From the NCBI RefSeq assembly GCF_900104455.1, contig NZ_FNHB01000008.1:87331-151330 (forward strand): 64,000 nucleotides of DNA, read 5' to 3'. A program made the translations under genes and the position numbers. The stretch is from Dendrosporobacter quercicolus. GTDB lineage: Bacteria; Bacillota; Negativicutes; DSM-1736; Dendrosporobacteraceae. Positions within the stretch are counted from its first letter, which is position 1. Every line of letters begins with the position of its first letter. Shown here piece after piece: positions 20,882 to 29,668 of the stretch. The notes below the pieces were generated by a model. That model did not search any database and had not been told where the DNA came from. It was given only the letters and a program-made list of their open reading frames with translations.

Positions 20882-22393
20882 ATGGAAAATAGGGTTTATG
20901 TTATATTTGGTGCAGGAAAAGCAGGACAACATCTTGCCAGGATTTTTCCTGGAAAAGTATCTTATATAGTTGATAATGACCCTGAAAAATGGGGTGCTTT
21001 CTTTAATGGGATTGCTATTGATAAGCCGGACAGGTTATTATATGAAGACAAGGAAAATTTGAGAATATTCATTGCAAGTATGTATTTTGGCCCAATTAGC
21101 GATCAATTAAATTGTATGGGATTCAAGAATAAAAAGCATTATTTTAATATAATACCTTATTATGCAATTTTAAAGGAACTTACATTTTTAAGTATGATTG
21201 ATGCTGGAGTAGAAGATATTTCTGAAAAAGGGCGAAAGTCAATTCGCCTTATCGATCGTCTAGGTTTAATATCTGAAATTCAGGAAGAGGTGCTTTATAG
21301 GCAAGTTGAGGATAGAGTTTTAGGTTTACTTGATCCTGAGGCACCGGAGCATTGGGTGCATAGCCTACAGTATTGGTTTGAGCAATTGTTTAAAGTAAAG
21401 ATCCGTTGGCTTTCACTTGATGTTTTAAATGAGAATAACCTAAAATATAATGCCTGGAAATATAAAAAGACCGGTTATTCTAGATTAATGTATTTGGGAA
21501 ATTCTTCAGACAGGGTAATGGATTTTATTAAGTATTTCGATTGTTTTTATGCAATTAACACTTTAGAATTAAATGATAAAAAAAATTGGATTGACTATAT
21601 GTATGAAATTGCGAATAAGTTGGGATTGGCTTACAAAAAGATAAGTGTTATCGTCCCCAATTATAATTATGAGCAATATCTTTCTAAACGTCTGCGAAGT
21701 ATTGTAAATCAATATTATCCTGTTTATGAAATTATTTTTCTTGACGATGCATCGAGTGATGATAGCGTGATGATTGCAAGGGAGCTTCTTTGTGAATATG
21801 TAGGTCTTACACAAATCATTATAAGTGACCGAAACTCTGGATCCGTATTCAAGCAATGGAAAAAGGGGATAGAAGCTGCTCGCGGCGATTATATTTGGAT
21901 TGCTGAAGCGGATGATTATGCTTCGCCCATTATGTTGAGGAAACTGATGTTAGCTTTTTCAGCAGATAAAAAGGTTGTTTTAAGTTTCTGCGATTCACTA
22001 TTGGTGGATGAAAACGAAGAATGGCAAGGGTTTTGTTCAGATACGCATATTGGGGATAATCCATATAGTGGTTTAATACAAGAAGGTATCTATAATGGAA
22101 AAATATTTGTGCAGGAATATTTGTCAACATCTAATTTAATCCAGAATGTTTCGGCAGTAGTAATGAAAAAAGAGAGTTTGGGCCAAGAAATTCTAGATAA
22201 TCTTGAGACATTCAAACAATGTGGTGACTTATATTGCTATATCCGCTTGTTAGAGGAAGGGAATGTAGCCTTTACTATAACACCAATGAATTTTTTCCGC
22301 AGGCAGTCCAGGGCATTGACGATGACTTCAGGCAGAGAAGAACGACAACGGGAGATGGATATCATTACGGAAACTATAAGGAATATAACTTAA
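20882..22393 (+). CDS. Family 2 glycosyltransferase with N-terminal Rossmann module
   Basis: A 503-residue protein. Residues 1 to about 100 form the Rossmann-like module (VYVIFGAGKAGQHLARI, IVDNDPEKWG). After a linker of about 140 residues, a GT-A family 2 transferase runs from about 255: ISVIVPNYNYEQYL, IIFLDDASSDDS, the GDYIWIAEADDYA segment carrying a DxD-like EADD, and a C-terminal RRQSRALT. ATG 20882 has AAAGGAA upstream. It would add a sugar from a nucleotide-sugar donor to the glycan; donor and acceptor are unknown. The 160 bp before it hold no recognised element. Confidence 0.83.
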   Translation: MENRVYVIFGAGKAGQHLARIFPGKVSYIVDNDPEKWGAFFNGIAIDKPDRLLYEDKENLRIFIASMYFGPISDQLNCMGFKNKKHYFNIIPYYAILKELTFLSMIDAGVEDISEKGRKSIRLIDRLGLISEIQEEVLYRQVEDRVLGLLDPEAPEHWVHSLQYWFEQLFKVKIRWLSLDVLNENNLKYNAWKYKKTGYSRLMYLGNSSDRVMDFIKYFDCFYAINTLELNDKKNWIDYMYEIANKLGLAYKKISVIVPNYNYEQYLSKRLRSIVNQYYPVYEIIFLDDASSDDSVMIARELLCEYVGLTQIIISDRNSGSVFKQWKKGIEAARGDYIWIAEADDYASPIMLRKLMLAFSADKKVVLSFCDSLLVDENEEWQGFCSDTHIGDNPYSGLIQEGIYNGKIFVQEYLSTSNLIQNVSAVVMKKESLGQEILDNLETFKQCGDLYCYIRLLEEGNVAFTITPMNFFRRQSRALTMTSGREERQREMDIITETIRNIT

Positions 22394-22420
22394 GGTGTTC
22401 CTTTGAACTGGAGCATATAA

Positions 22421-23641
22421 ATGGATAAACAAAAAAATAAAGTAGTAAATGGAATAAATACAGGTATGCTTTCTTCTGCTGTTGTCCCCATCCATAATGC
22501 GGTTTCCTATATTTGCGAAACTCTTGACAGTTTATTGCGGCAAGAAGAAGCGCTTGACGAAATTATTGTTGTTGATGATGCAAGTACGGATGGTACTTGT
22601 CAAATTGTCGAACAGATAGCATCACGTGATTCCAGGGTGAAATTACATCGATTTTCTTCAAAGCAGGGGGTTTCCGCAGCAAGAAACTATGGTGTCCAAA
22701 TAGCAAAAAACGATTGGATTTTATTCATGGATGGGGATGATGTTGCTTCCTTGCAATTACTGTCAGAGCAATTGAATCGTGTGAAGCAACTTGAAAATAC
22801 GGGTTTTGAAAAGGTGATTTTGATTCATAGTGCCTACCAGCAAATTGATCAGGACGGAAAGAAAATAGGTGGGGTTTTTCGTTGGAAACAGGTTTTACCT
22901 CACGAGCTATTTGGCTACTTTATCTTGCGAAATCACATTATTACTGTCTCTGGGGCTTTGGTGCGCAGGGATGCTTTATTGGAAGTTGGCGGGTTTAATC
23001 CCCATCTTCATTTTGCCGAGGATTGGGATTTATGGTTGCGTTTGTCACTGCGAGGAGCTTTTGGGTATGTGGATACACCATTAGTCTTAGTACGCCGACA
23101 TCAGTGTAATACCTCAAAAACGATAACTGTTATGAGGGGCGGCGAACTAGCTGTATTAAAGCAATATAGGTATTCAGAAATTGAGAAAGCAATTTTTCGG
23201 CGGAATTTGAGTTGGGAAATCAATGCAGTTAATTACGCAGGGATATTGTTGCAGCTGGATAAATGCGATATTGGATTACCTTTTATAGAGCAAGCCCTTT
23301 GCCGTAATCCGTTGTTAATGGCCGGACATTTTTTACTGGGTTTATATAATGTAAAGCAGAAGAGCTGGGAAAAAGCGAAAGCAAATTTTGCTCAAGTACT
23401 AGAAATAGATGGGGATCATGGTGCTGCCTGTAATAATTTGGGGGTGCTGTTGGCGGTTAGTGGAGAAATGAAGGAAGCATTACATTATTTCCACAGAGCA
23501 GCGACTCTTTATCCGGGATATTTGGATGCTGTTCAAAATATGAAACTTATTCTCGGCAAGGAGATTAGGAACCTAAGTTATGAGCAATTTCATATGACAT
23601 GGCGCGAGTTGCGGCCAGTATTGCTTCGCTATGAAGAGTAA
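22421..23641 (+). CDS. Family 2 glycosyltransferase with C-terminal TPR repeats
   Basis: A 406-residue protein. The GT-A domain (about 18-250) has SAVVPIHNAVSYI, EIIVVDDASTDGT, SAARNYGVQIAKNDWILFMDGDD (DxD at the end) and AEDWDLWLRLS. The C-terminal third (about 280-385) holds two to three TPR-like helical pairs, for example AKANFAQVLEIDGDHGAACN and ALHYFHRAATLYPGYLDA. TPR tails in flagellin-associated transferases are thought to bind protein substrates. The start has GGAG upstream and follows the previous gene by 27 bp. It closes the AT-rich part of the island. Confidence 0.83.
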   Translation: MDKQKNKVVNGINTGMLSSAVVPIHNAVSYICETLDSLLRQEEALDEIIVVDDASTDGTCQIVEQIASRDSRVKLHRFSSKQGVSAARNYGVQIAKNDWILFMDGDDVASLQLLSEQLNRVKQLENTGFEKVILIHSAYQQIDQDGKKIGGVFRWKQVLPHELFGYFILRNHIITVSGALVRRDALLEVGGFNPHLHFAEDWDLWLRLSLRGAFGYVDTPLVLVRRHQCNTSKTITVMRGGELAVLKQYRYSEIEKAIFRRNLSWEINAVNYAGILLQLDKCDIGLPFIEQALCRNPLLMAGHFLLGLYNVKQKSWEKAKANFAQVLEIDGDHGAACNNLGVLLAVSGEMKEALHYFHRAATLYPGYLDAVQNMKLILGKEIRNLSYEQFHMTWRELRPVLLRYEE

Positions 23642-23695
23642 ATTGAGCTTAGGTTGTATGGCGGCGGTAAGTTTATTTTGATATTTTTAGTAAAA

Positions 23696-23713
23696 TGCTA
23701 TTACGTGATAGCA
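23696..23713 (+). terminator. Small inverted repeat after the AT-rich glycan block
   Basis: TGCTATTACGTGATAGCA is a palindrome with a single G-T mismatch pair. It has no T run and is only a weak candidate for a transcript end between the glycosyltransferase and pseG units. Confidence 0.3.
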
Positions 23714-23852
23714 CATATTTCAACATCTCTTTATTTTAGGGTTCCTGTTTAGAAGGTGAGACTAATTTCGCGGAAAGTATGTTGAGGTGTGAACGTACTT
23801 AAATGGAAATATTGATATGAATATATTGTAATTCTACAAGCAGGTGATACCT

Positions 23853-25862
23853 ATGCAAATTGCAATACGCACCGATTCCTCCGTCCAAATTGGCACAGGT
23901 CATATGATGCGTTGCTTGACTTTGGCCGAAAGTTTGCGGGCTGCCGGAAATAAAATTGTTTTTATCTGCCGCAATTTGCCGGGAAACGTTGCTGGGTTGG
24001 CAAAACTGCGAGGATTTCCGGTTTTTTTGCTGGAAATTGCCGATACAAATCCCCCCTTTTTCTCAGATGCTATAGTGACAAAGCAGGTATTGAACAGCAT
24101 GCCAGTACCGGTAGACTGGCTGATTGCCGACCATTACCGGCTGGATGCGTGTTGGGAAAGCACAATACGGCCGTGTGTGGGAAAAGTGATGGTTATCGAT
24201 GATTTAGCGAACAGAAGGCATACGTGTGATTTGCTTTTGGATGCAAATTATGGGCAGGCTTTAGACCGGTATAGTAACTTAACCTCATCAGCGACAAAAC
24301 TGCTGCTGGGTCCCGAGTATGCATTGTTGCGGGAGGAATTCTCACTTGTTGCCGGCAGAATACGCACTGCCGAAGAAGTCAGGCGGGTCCAGATATTTTT
24401 CGGCGGCAGCGATCCTACAAATGAGACTGGAAAGATCTTAAAGGCGTTGGCAGGCTGGGAGGATCGCCGGTTTCGCGTTGAAGTAATTGTTGGAGCGGCG
24501 AATCCTAATAAAGAAGAGATCCGCCGGTTGTGCTTATCGCTGCCAGAGGTAGAGCTTTTCTGCCAGGTGTCAAATATGGCTGAACGCATGAACCTGGCTG
24601 ATCTGGCAATCGGGGCGGGTGGCACTGCATTGTGGGAGCGCTGTTATTTAGGATTGCCGTCAATTGTGATTAGCGTTGCCGATAACCAGGTGGAAGCTTC
24701 GCGTGCTTTGGAGCGGGCAGGAGCCATCTGCTATTTAGGAAAGCACTCTGAAGTTGACTGCCGGATGATTAGGGCGTCAATCAAGCAGTTTATTGCTGTT
24801 CCTAGGTTATTGGCTGAAATGTCGCACAAGGCACGGGTGATTGTGCCACATAACGGGACAGAGAAAGTGGTGGACATATTAATGCAAATGGGATGTGCGG
24901 GAAAGCAAGGCAACATTCTGGTTTCCAGTGCCGCAAGAAAAATTCCCTTATTACAGGCAGTCAGGCAGGCAATGGACAAGCTCTGCGGCAATGGCAAGGT
25001 AATTGCCGCAGACTGTGACGCGAAATGTTCGGCAAAGTATTTCGCTGATGATTTCTGGCAGATGCCGCTGCTTTCTGCGATTACGAATCAAAAGCTGCTT
25101 GCTGGTTTACAGTGCCGTGATGTGCGCTATATCATTCCCACTCGTGACGGAGAATTACTTTTCTGGAGTGAGCGTAAGGCATGGCTGCACAGTCATGGGA
25201 TCGCAGTCATGGCGGCAGGAGTGGAGCCCACAGCGGGTTCACTGGATAAGTTGGCATTTTACGAGCATTGCCGGGCGTTGGATATTCCTGCGATTGAAAC
25301 CAGGCTGAAGCCGGACGGTTTGAATGCAGACTGGTATGTGGTTAAAGAGCGGTACGGAGCTGGATCGCGCCAACTGGGGCTAAAGTTATCGCAGCGGGAG
25401 GCTGAGGTATGGGCTAGGAAAATGGAACAGCCTGTTTTTCAGCCTTTCGTCAGTGGAAAGGAATACAGTGTTGACGCCTATGTCGATCAATCCGGCAGGG
25501 TAAAAGGTGCGGTCTGCCGGACAAGGGATGTTGTGGTAAATGGCGAATCTCAGGTAACCACAACAGTCAATGATGCGGTTTTGGGAAAAAAATGCACTGA
25601 GTATATTGAACAGCTAGGCTTGTACGGGCATGTTGTTTTACAGGTGCTTGTTGATGGGACGAATAAAATTGTCGTGATAGAATGCAACGCCCGTTTTGGC
25701 GGCGCATCAACCTTGAGCATTGCCGCAGGACTGGATAGTTTGTACTGGTTTTTGTTAGAGAGCCGCGGAGAAGATTTGCGGCAATATCCGTTTAAGTGTA
25801 GGGAAAAGGAATTAAGACAAGTCCGTTATCCGCAGGATTTGGTTATGGAAGTGGATGAATGA
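23853..25862 (+). CDS. pseG: Fusion: PseG UDP-sugar hydrolase plus ATP-grasp domain
   Basis: A 669-residue two-domain protein. Residues 1 to about 340 are PseG, which removes UDP from UDP-2,4-diacetamido-2,4,6-trideoxy-beta-L-altropyranose: RTDSSVQIGTGHMMRCLTLA (GxGHxxR), FFGGSDPTNET and AIGAGGTALWERCYLGLPS. Residues about 355-669 are an ATP-grasp ligase-like domain with WYVVKERYGAGSRQLG, PFVSGKEYSVDAYVD and the metal-binding ECNARFGGASTLSIAAGLD. PseG alone is about 340 residues, so this is a true fusion. ATG 23853 has AGGTGA upstream. The ATP-grasp part may amidate or otherwise ligate a group onto the sugar or precursor. It overlaps the next gene by ATGA. Confidence 0.9.
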   Translation: MQIAIRTDSSVQIGTGHMMRCLTLAESLRAAGNKIVFICRNLPGNVAGLAKLRGFPVFLLEIADTNPPFFSDAIVTKQVLNSMPVPVDWLIADHYRLDACWESTIRPCVGKVMVIDDLANRRHTCDLLLDANYGQALDRYSNLTSSATKLLLGPEYALLREEFSLVAGRIRTAEEVRRVQIFFGGSDPTNETGKILKALAGWEDRRFRVEVIVGAANPNKEEIRRLCLSLPEVELFCQVSNMAERMNLADLAIGAGGTALWERCYLGLPSIVISVADNQVEASRALERAGAICYLGKHSEVDCRMIRASIKQFIAVPRLLAEMSHKARVIVPHNGTEKVVDILMQMGCAGKQGNILVSSAARKIPLLQAVRQAMDKLCGNGKVIAADCDAKCSAKYFADDFWQMPLLSAITNQKLLAGLQCRDVRYIIPTRDGELLFWSERKAWLHSHGIAVMAAGVEPTAGSLDKLAFYEHCRALDIPAIETRLKPDGLNADWYVVKERYGAGSRQLGLKLSQREAEVWARKMEQPVFQPFVSGKEYSVDAYVDQSGRVKGAVCRTRDVVVNGESQVTTTVNDAVLGKKCTEYIEQLGLYGHVVLQVLVDGTNKIVVIECNARFGGASTLSIAAGLDSLYWFLLESRGEDLRQYPFKCREKELRQVRYPQDLVMEVDE

Positions 25863-26557
25863 AAACTATATTGGCATTTGATTTAGATGATACGCTTTAT
25901 GATGAGCTGACTTATGTAGATAGCGGCTTTGCAGCAGTTGCCAGGTTTTTGGAACAGGAGAAGCTGGCTGGTTTTGCGGAAACCTATGCTTTTATGCAAA
26001 CCCGGCTGGCCGGGGGCCGGGGCCGGATTTTTGATGATTTATTATTGCATTTTGGCAGTTACTCACGGCGGAATGTGCGACGCTGTTTAACGGCTTACCG
26101 GTTGCATAAACCGGCCATTCAGTTATACCCGGAAGCGGTTGCCTGTCTGGCCCGGTTTAAGGCCTACCCATTGTATATTGTGACAGACGGCAATAAAGTG
26201 GTGCAATATAATAAAATAATAGCGCTCGGTTTGCCGGCGTTGGTTGACAGGTACTTGATTACGCACCGGTTTGGCGTTCATCATGCCAAACCATCGCCTT
26301 ATTGTTTTACGCGAATTTGTGCATGGGAGAAGGTTGAACCGGCACAGGTGGTTTATGTTGCCGACAATCCCCGCAAAGATTTTATAGGAATTAAGCCGCT
26401 GGGCTTTCGCACTATCCGGGTATTGACAGGGCAGCACCGTTCTGTTGAAATTCCGGAAGAATATCAGGCCGAGCAGCAAATTGTTTCTTTAAATGCGTTG
26501 GATGATGCTTTAGCCAGTTTATTTCGAAGGAGGGAGCCGCACTTATGCAAGCGGTGA
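25859..26557 (+). CDS. HAD family hydrolase in the pse operon
   Basis: A 232-residue haloacid dehalogenase-type phosphatase. Motif I is FDLDDTLYDE (about 6-15), motif II YIVTDGNK (about 102), motif III lysine near HHAKPSPYCF (about 141) and motif IV VYVADNPRKDFIG (about 162-174). ATG overlaps the pseG-ATP-grasp stop and its own 3' end overlaps pseI, so it is translated with them. A plausible role is removing phosphate from the 9-phosphate-type product or a side intermediate, but PseI gives the free acid directly, so it may instead serve the ATP-grasp step. Confidence 0.85.
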   Translation: MKTILAFDLDDTLYDELTYVDSGFAAVARFLEQEKLAGFAETYAFMQTRLAGGRGRIFDDLLLHFGSYSRRNVRRCLTAYRLHKPAIQLYPEAVACLARFKAYPLYIVTDGNKVVQYNKIIALGLPALVDRYLITHRFGVHHAKPSPYCFTRICAWEKVEPAQVVYVADNPRKDFIGIKPLGFRTIRVLTGQHRSVEIPEEYQAEQQIVSLNALDDALASLFRRREPHLCKR

Positions 26558-27594
26558 AGATTGGTGGTTTTTTTGTAGGCTCCAGATATCGTCCGTTCAT
26601 TGCCGCTGAAATGTCCGGCAATCACAATCATTCTCTGGAGCGGGCTTTAGCTATTGTAGACGCCGCAGCCGCAGCCGGGGTGCAGGCGGTGAAATTGCAG
26701 ACCTATACGGCCGACACTATGACTCTCAACTGCCGGGACGGGGCCTTCATGGTGGAAGACCCGCAAAGCTTATGGAGCGGCAGGTCATTATACGATCTTT
26801 ACAGTCAAGCCTATACGCCTTGGGGCTGGCATAAGCCAATTTTCGACCGTTGCCGGGAACATGGTATAGTAGGCTTCAGCAGTCCTTTTGATGAGACTGC
26901 CGTGGATTTTTTAGAGGAACTGGCTGTACCCTGTTATAAGATTGCTTCATTTGAAGTTACTGATCTGCCGCTCATCCGTAGGGTCGCTTTGACAGGTAAA
27001 CCGCTGATTCTATCAACTGGTATGGCCACTCTGGCTGAGATTGATGAGGCTGTCAGAACAGCCAGGAGTGCCGGCAATGACCAATTGGTTTTATTAAAGT
27101 GCACCAGCACTTATCCGTCCAGTCCGGTCAATTCGGATTTATTGACCATTCCCCATCTGCGGGCAAGCTTTGATTGTGTCACCGGTCTGTCCGATCATTC
27201 CCTGGGAATTGGTGTGGCCGTAGCGGCGGTGCCCTTGGGAGCGTCGTTTATTGAGAAGCACTTTACACTTGCCAGAGCCGACGGCGGGGTTGATTCGGCA
27301 TTTTCACTGGAACCAGCCGAATTGAAGCAGCTGGCTGAGGAGGCCGAACGGGCGCATCAGGCGCTGGGGCGTATTCATTATGGCCCGTCGGCCGCGGAGG
27401 CGCAGTCGTTGATGCATCGCCGGTCATTGTATATAGCTCAGGATATCAAAGCCGGAGAGGCGTTAACTCCGGAAAACCTTCGTATTATCCGCCCTGGTCT
27501 GGGCCTGCCGCCCAAGTATTGGGATGTAGTGTTGGGGAAGCCGGTAGTTTGCGACCTGAAGCAAGGCACTCCCCTGCGTTGGAAGCATGTATAG
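26545..27594 (+). CDS. pseI: Pseudaminic acid synthase PseI
   Basis: A 349-residue NeuB-family enzyme that condenses 2,4-diacetamido-2,4,6-trideoxy-L-altrose with phosphoenolpyruvate. The TIM barrel (about 15-270) contains FIAAEMSGNHNHSLE, VKLQTYTADTMTL, GIVGFSSPFDETAVDFLE, YKIASFEVTDLPLI and LSDHSLGIGVAVAAV; the SAF/antifreeze-like domain (about 285-349) contains RRSLYIAQDIKAGEALT. These place it with PseI/NeuB rather than with other PEP-condensing enzymes. ATG 26545 has AAGGAGGGAG upstream. It ends the biosynthetic unit and is followed by a strong terminator. Confidence 0.95.
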   Translation: MQAVKIGGFFVGSRYRPFIAAEMSGNHNHSLERALAIVDAAAAAGVQAVKLQTYTADTMTLNCRDGAFMVEDPQSLWSGRSLYDLYSQAYTPWGWHKPIFDRCREHGIVGFSSPFDETAVDFLEELAVPCYKIASFEVTDLPLIRRVALTGKPLILSTGMATLAEIDEAVRTARSAGNDQLVLLKCTSTYPSSPVNSDLLTIPHLRASFDCVTGLSDHSLGIGVAVAAVPLGASFIEKHFTLARADGGVDSAFSLEPAELKQLAEEAERAHQALGRIHYGPSAAEAQSLMHRRSLYIAQDIKAGEALTPENLRIIRPGLGLPPKYWDVVLGKPVVCDLKQGTPLRWKHV

Positions 27595-27626
27595 CATCAG
27601 CTATAAATATTTTGTGAAATTTATTT

Positions 27627-27663
27627 AAAACAGCCAAACCGGCTTAAGGTTTGGCTGTTTTTT
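27627..27663 (+). terminator. Terminator after pseI, overlapping the fliD promoter
   Basis: A 14-bp perfect stem AAAACAGCCAAACC (27627-27640) / GGTTTGGCTGTTTT (27648-27661) with a 7-base loop and TTTTTT tail is a clear intrinsic terminator. Confidence 0.9.
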
Positions 27664-27671
27664 GTCGATAA
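27645..27671 (+). promoter_or_regulatory. Sigma-28 promoter of fliD, nested in the pseI terminator
   Basis: TAAG (27645-27648), 15 bases, GTCGATAA (27664-27671). Seven of the eight -10 bases fit the sigma-28 consensus apart from the last position variant A/T, and the spacing is exact. The -35 lies in the terminator loop and the spacer is its descending arm. An extended -10-like TGTTAAAAT also occurs at 27686-27694. Confidence 0.72.
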
Positions 27672-27759
27672 AATATAAGAGAATATGTTAAAATGTGTGA
27701 AAAACCGCCGGCAGCTGTCATAATTACCGGCAAATTGATAGAATGGGAGTGGATTTACG

Positions 27760-29313
27760 ATGGCAATACGGACCTACGGCTTAAGCGGCTCAGGCATGGA
27801 TGTTGACCAGCTTGTCAAAGATATGATGAAAGCGCAGCGAACCAGATATGAGAAGGTTCAGCAGCAAAAAACGCAGGCCGAATGGAAAAAGAAGGATTAT
27901 AATACCATTTATACGTTGGTTGACGATTTCCGCAATAATACGTTGAACACTTTCCGCCTGCAGTCGACGCTTTCGCCCAAGCAGGTGACCTCCTCTAATG
28001 ATGCGGTGGTTACTGCCGTTGCCAATGGCGAGGCTTCGAATATTGAGCATTCTTTTGTGGTTAAACAGCTGGCCGATGGTGTTAAGCTGACCAGCAGCGG
28101 TAATATTACTACCGGATCTTCCAAGAATACGTTAAAAGAGCAGTTCGGGCTGGGCGATGACGTGACCAGTCTGGAGTTCAAGATTAACGGTAAAACGATC
28201 TCCGTCAATCCGCAGACAGCCAGCATCAATGATGTTGTGCAAAAAATCAACAATGCCGGCGCTGGTGTAAAAGCAAGCTATGATGCCACGCTGGACCGGT
28301 TCTTTCTAAATACCACTTCTACAGGAACCTTGGCTAAGATTGACTTTACCGGCACCGATGGTGATTCGGACGGCTGGGCCTTTTTGCGCGATTCTTTAAA
28401 GCTGGTTACCGATGAGGACCTCACTACCGCCAGAACCGGCCAAAATGCCGAATTTACGCTGGACGGGGTAGACCTGACGCAAGCCTCCAATACCTTTACC
28501 GTTTCCGGGGTGACTTACACCCTTAAGGGTGTAAGTGCCAAGACGGCTGAGGATACTTATACCGCCACATCTGTCGCAGTCAAGCAGGATAATGAGAAAG
28601 CGATCGCTACCCTCAAATCGTTTGTTGATGATTATAATGCGCTGATCGACGTGATCAATACCGAGCTGAACGAGGAACGCTACCGGGACTTTACGCCGCT
28701 GACCGATGAGCAAAAGGCCGAGATGAAGGATACGGAAATAACCGCCTGGGAAGCTAAGGCCAAGAGCGGGATGCTCAAACGGGACTCTATTTTGTCCTCC
28801 CTGCTGAGCGGGCTGAGACTGAATTTTGTTAACCCGGTTCAGGGTATTACCGGCAAATATACCAGCGCCAGCAGTCTGGGCATTAATACCGGCAGTTATG
28901 TCAGTGAGGACGGCGTCATTACCAGCGCTGTCAGCAATGGCGGCAAGATTAAGATTGATGAGGATGACCTGAAAGAAGCCCTGGAAGCAGACCCCGATAT
29001 TGTCTATAAGATTTTTGGCACACTTGGCGGCGATACCAATGAGTCCAAAGGCGTGGCCAACCGTATTTACGCCCAGCTGGATAAAGTATTGACGCAGCTG
29101 CAGACAGAAGCCGGCAAGCCCAATATTACGGATACCAGCAGCAATCTTGCGAAGAGCCTGACCAATTATAATAAGCGTCTTACTTCCCTGAACAGCCAGC
29201 TGGAAATGATAGAGGCCCGTTATTATAAACAGTTTAATGCCATGGAAACAGCCATTAGTAACATGAATCAGCAAAGTGCGTGGCTCAGCCAGCAATTGGG
29301 CAATAATTCCTAG
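27760..29313 (+). CDS. fliD: Flagellar filament capping protein FliD (HAP2)
   Basis: A 517-residue FliD of normal length. The N-terminal D0/D1 part (about 1-100) has the family opening GLSGSGMDVDQLVKDMMKAQRTRYEKV; a middle domain follows, and the C-terminal half contains ATLKSFVDDYNALIDVIN, LGINTGSYVSEDGVI and a coiled-coil end with SLNSQLEMIEARYYKQFNAMETAISNMNQ, shared by all FliDs. FliD forms the pentameric or hexameric cap that assembles flagellin at the filament tip. ATG 27760 is preceded by GGGAG. It leads a unit with the two small genes that follow. Confidence 0.96.
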   Translation: MAIRTYGLSGSGMDVDQLVKDMMKAQRTRYEKVQQQKTQAEWKKKDYNTIYTLVDDFRNNTLNTFRLQSTLSPKQVTSSNDAVVTAVANGEASNIEHSFVVKQLADGVKLTSSGNITTGSSKNTLKEQFGLGDDVTSLEFKINGKTISVNPQTASINDVVQKINNAGAGVKASYDATLDRFFLNTTSTGTLAKIDFTGTDGDSDGWAFLRDSLKLVTDEDLTTARTGQNAEFTLDGVDLTQASNTFTVSGVTYTLKGVSAKTAEDTYTATSVAVKQDNEKAIATLKSFVDDYNALIDVINTELNEERYRDFTPLTDEQKAEMKDTEITAWEAKAKSGMLKRDSILSSLLSGLRLNFVNPVQGITGKYTSASSLGINTGSYVSEDGVITSAVSNGGKIKIDEDDLKEALEADPDIVYKIFGTLGGDTNESKGVANRIYAQLDKVLTQLQTEAGKPNITDTSSNLAKSLTNYNKRLTSLNSQLEMIEARYYKQFNAMETAISNMNQQSAWLSQQLGNNS

Positions 29314-29325
29314 GGAGTGAGCAGT

Positions 29326-29655
29326 ATGGCGGCTTCACAGCAGCTATGGTCGGATTATTTGTTTTTAACCAGAGAGATGGAGCGGTTTGTCGGCCAGGAT
29401 GGGGACGAACTGTTCTTCGACCTGCTGGAGCAGCGGGAAAGATTGCAGGCCCAAATAAGCGCGAACCCGGATAAGTGGCTGTCAACGCCTGAGGGGCGGG
29501 AACTGCTGGCCGAGGTCGGCCGGGGAAATACCCGGATCACCCAGCGGCTGCAGGCCGCGTTAAGCCGGATGAAATACCAGCAGACGGTGTCTCAGGCTTA
29601 TGACGGGTATGGAGCGGGCGGGCCTGTCGGCGTTCGTCTCGACTATAAAAAATGA
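29326..29655 (+). CDS. fliT: FliT-like flagellar chaperone candidate
   Basis: A 109-residue helical, charged protein starting 12 bp after fliD. Residues 8-40 (LWSDYLFLTREMERFVGQDGDELFFDLLEQRERLQAQI pattern, cited in part) and the ELLAEV, NTRITQRLQAALSRMK helices fit FliT, which keeps FliD export-ready; FliT proteins are poorly conserved, so position after fliD carries much of the weight. ATG 29326 has GGGAG 8 bases upstream and is chosen over GTG 29317. The stop precedes the next start by 13 bp. Confidence 0.65.
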   Translation: MAASQQLWSDYLFLTREMERFVGQDGDELFFDLLEQRERLQAQISANPDKWLSTPEGRELLAEVGRGNTRITQRLQAALSRMKYQQTVSQAYDGYGAGGPVGVRLDYKK

Positions 29656-29668
29656 GGTGGCGGGGAAG

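Noticed and set aside
28396..29295. Reverse-strand open frame of 299 codons within fliD
   Set aside because: A shadow of the fliD coding strand; no ribosome site, and fliD is certain.
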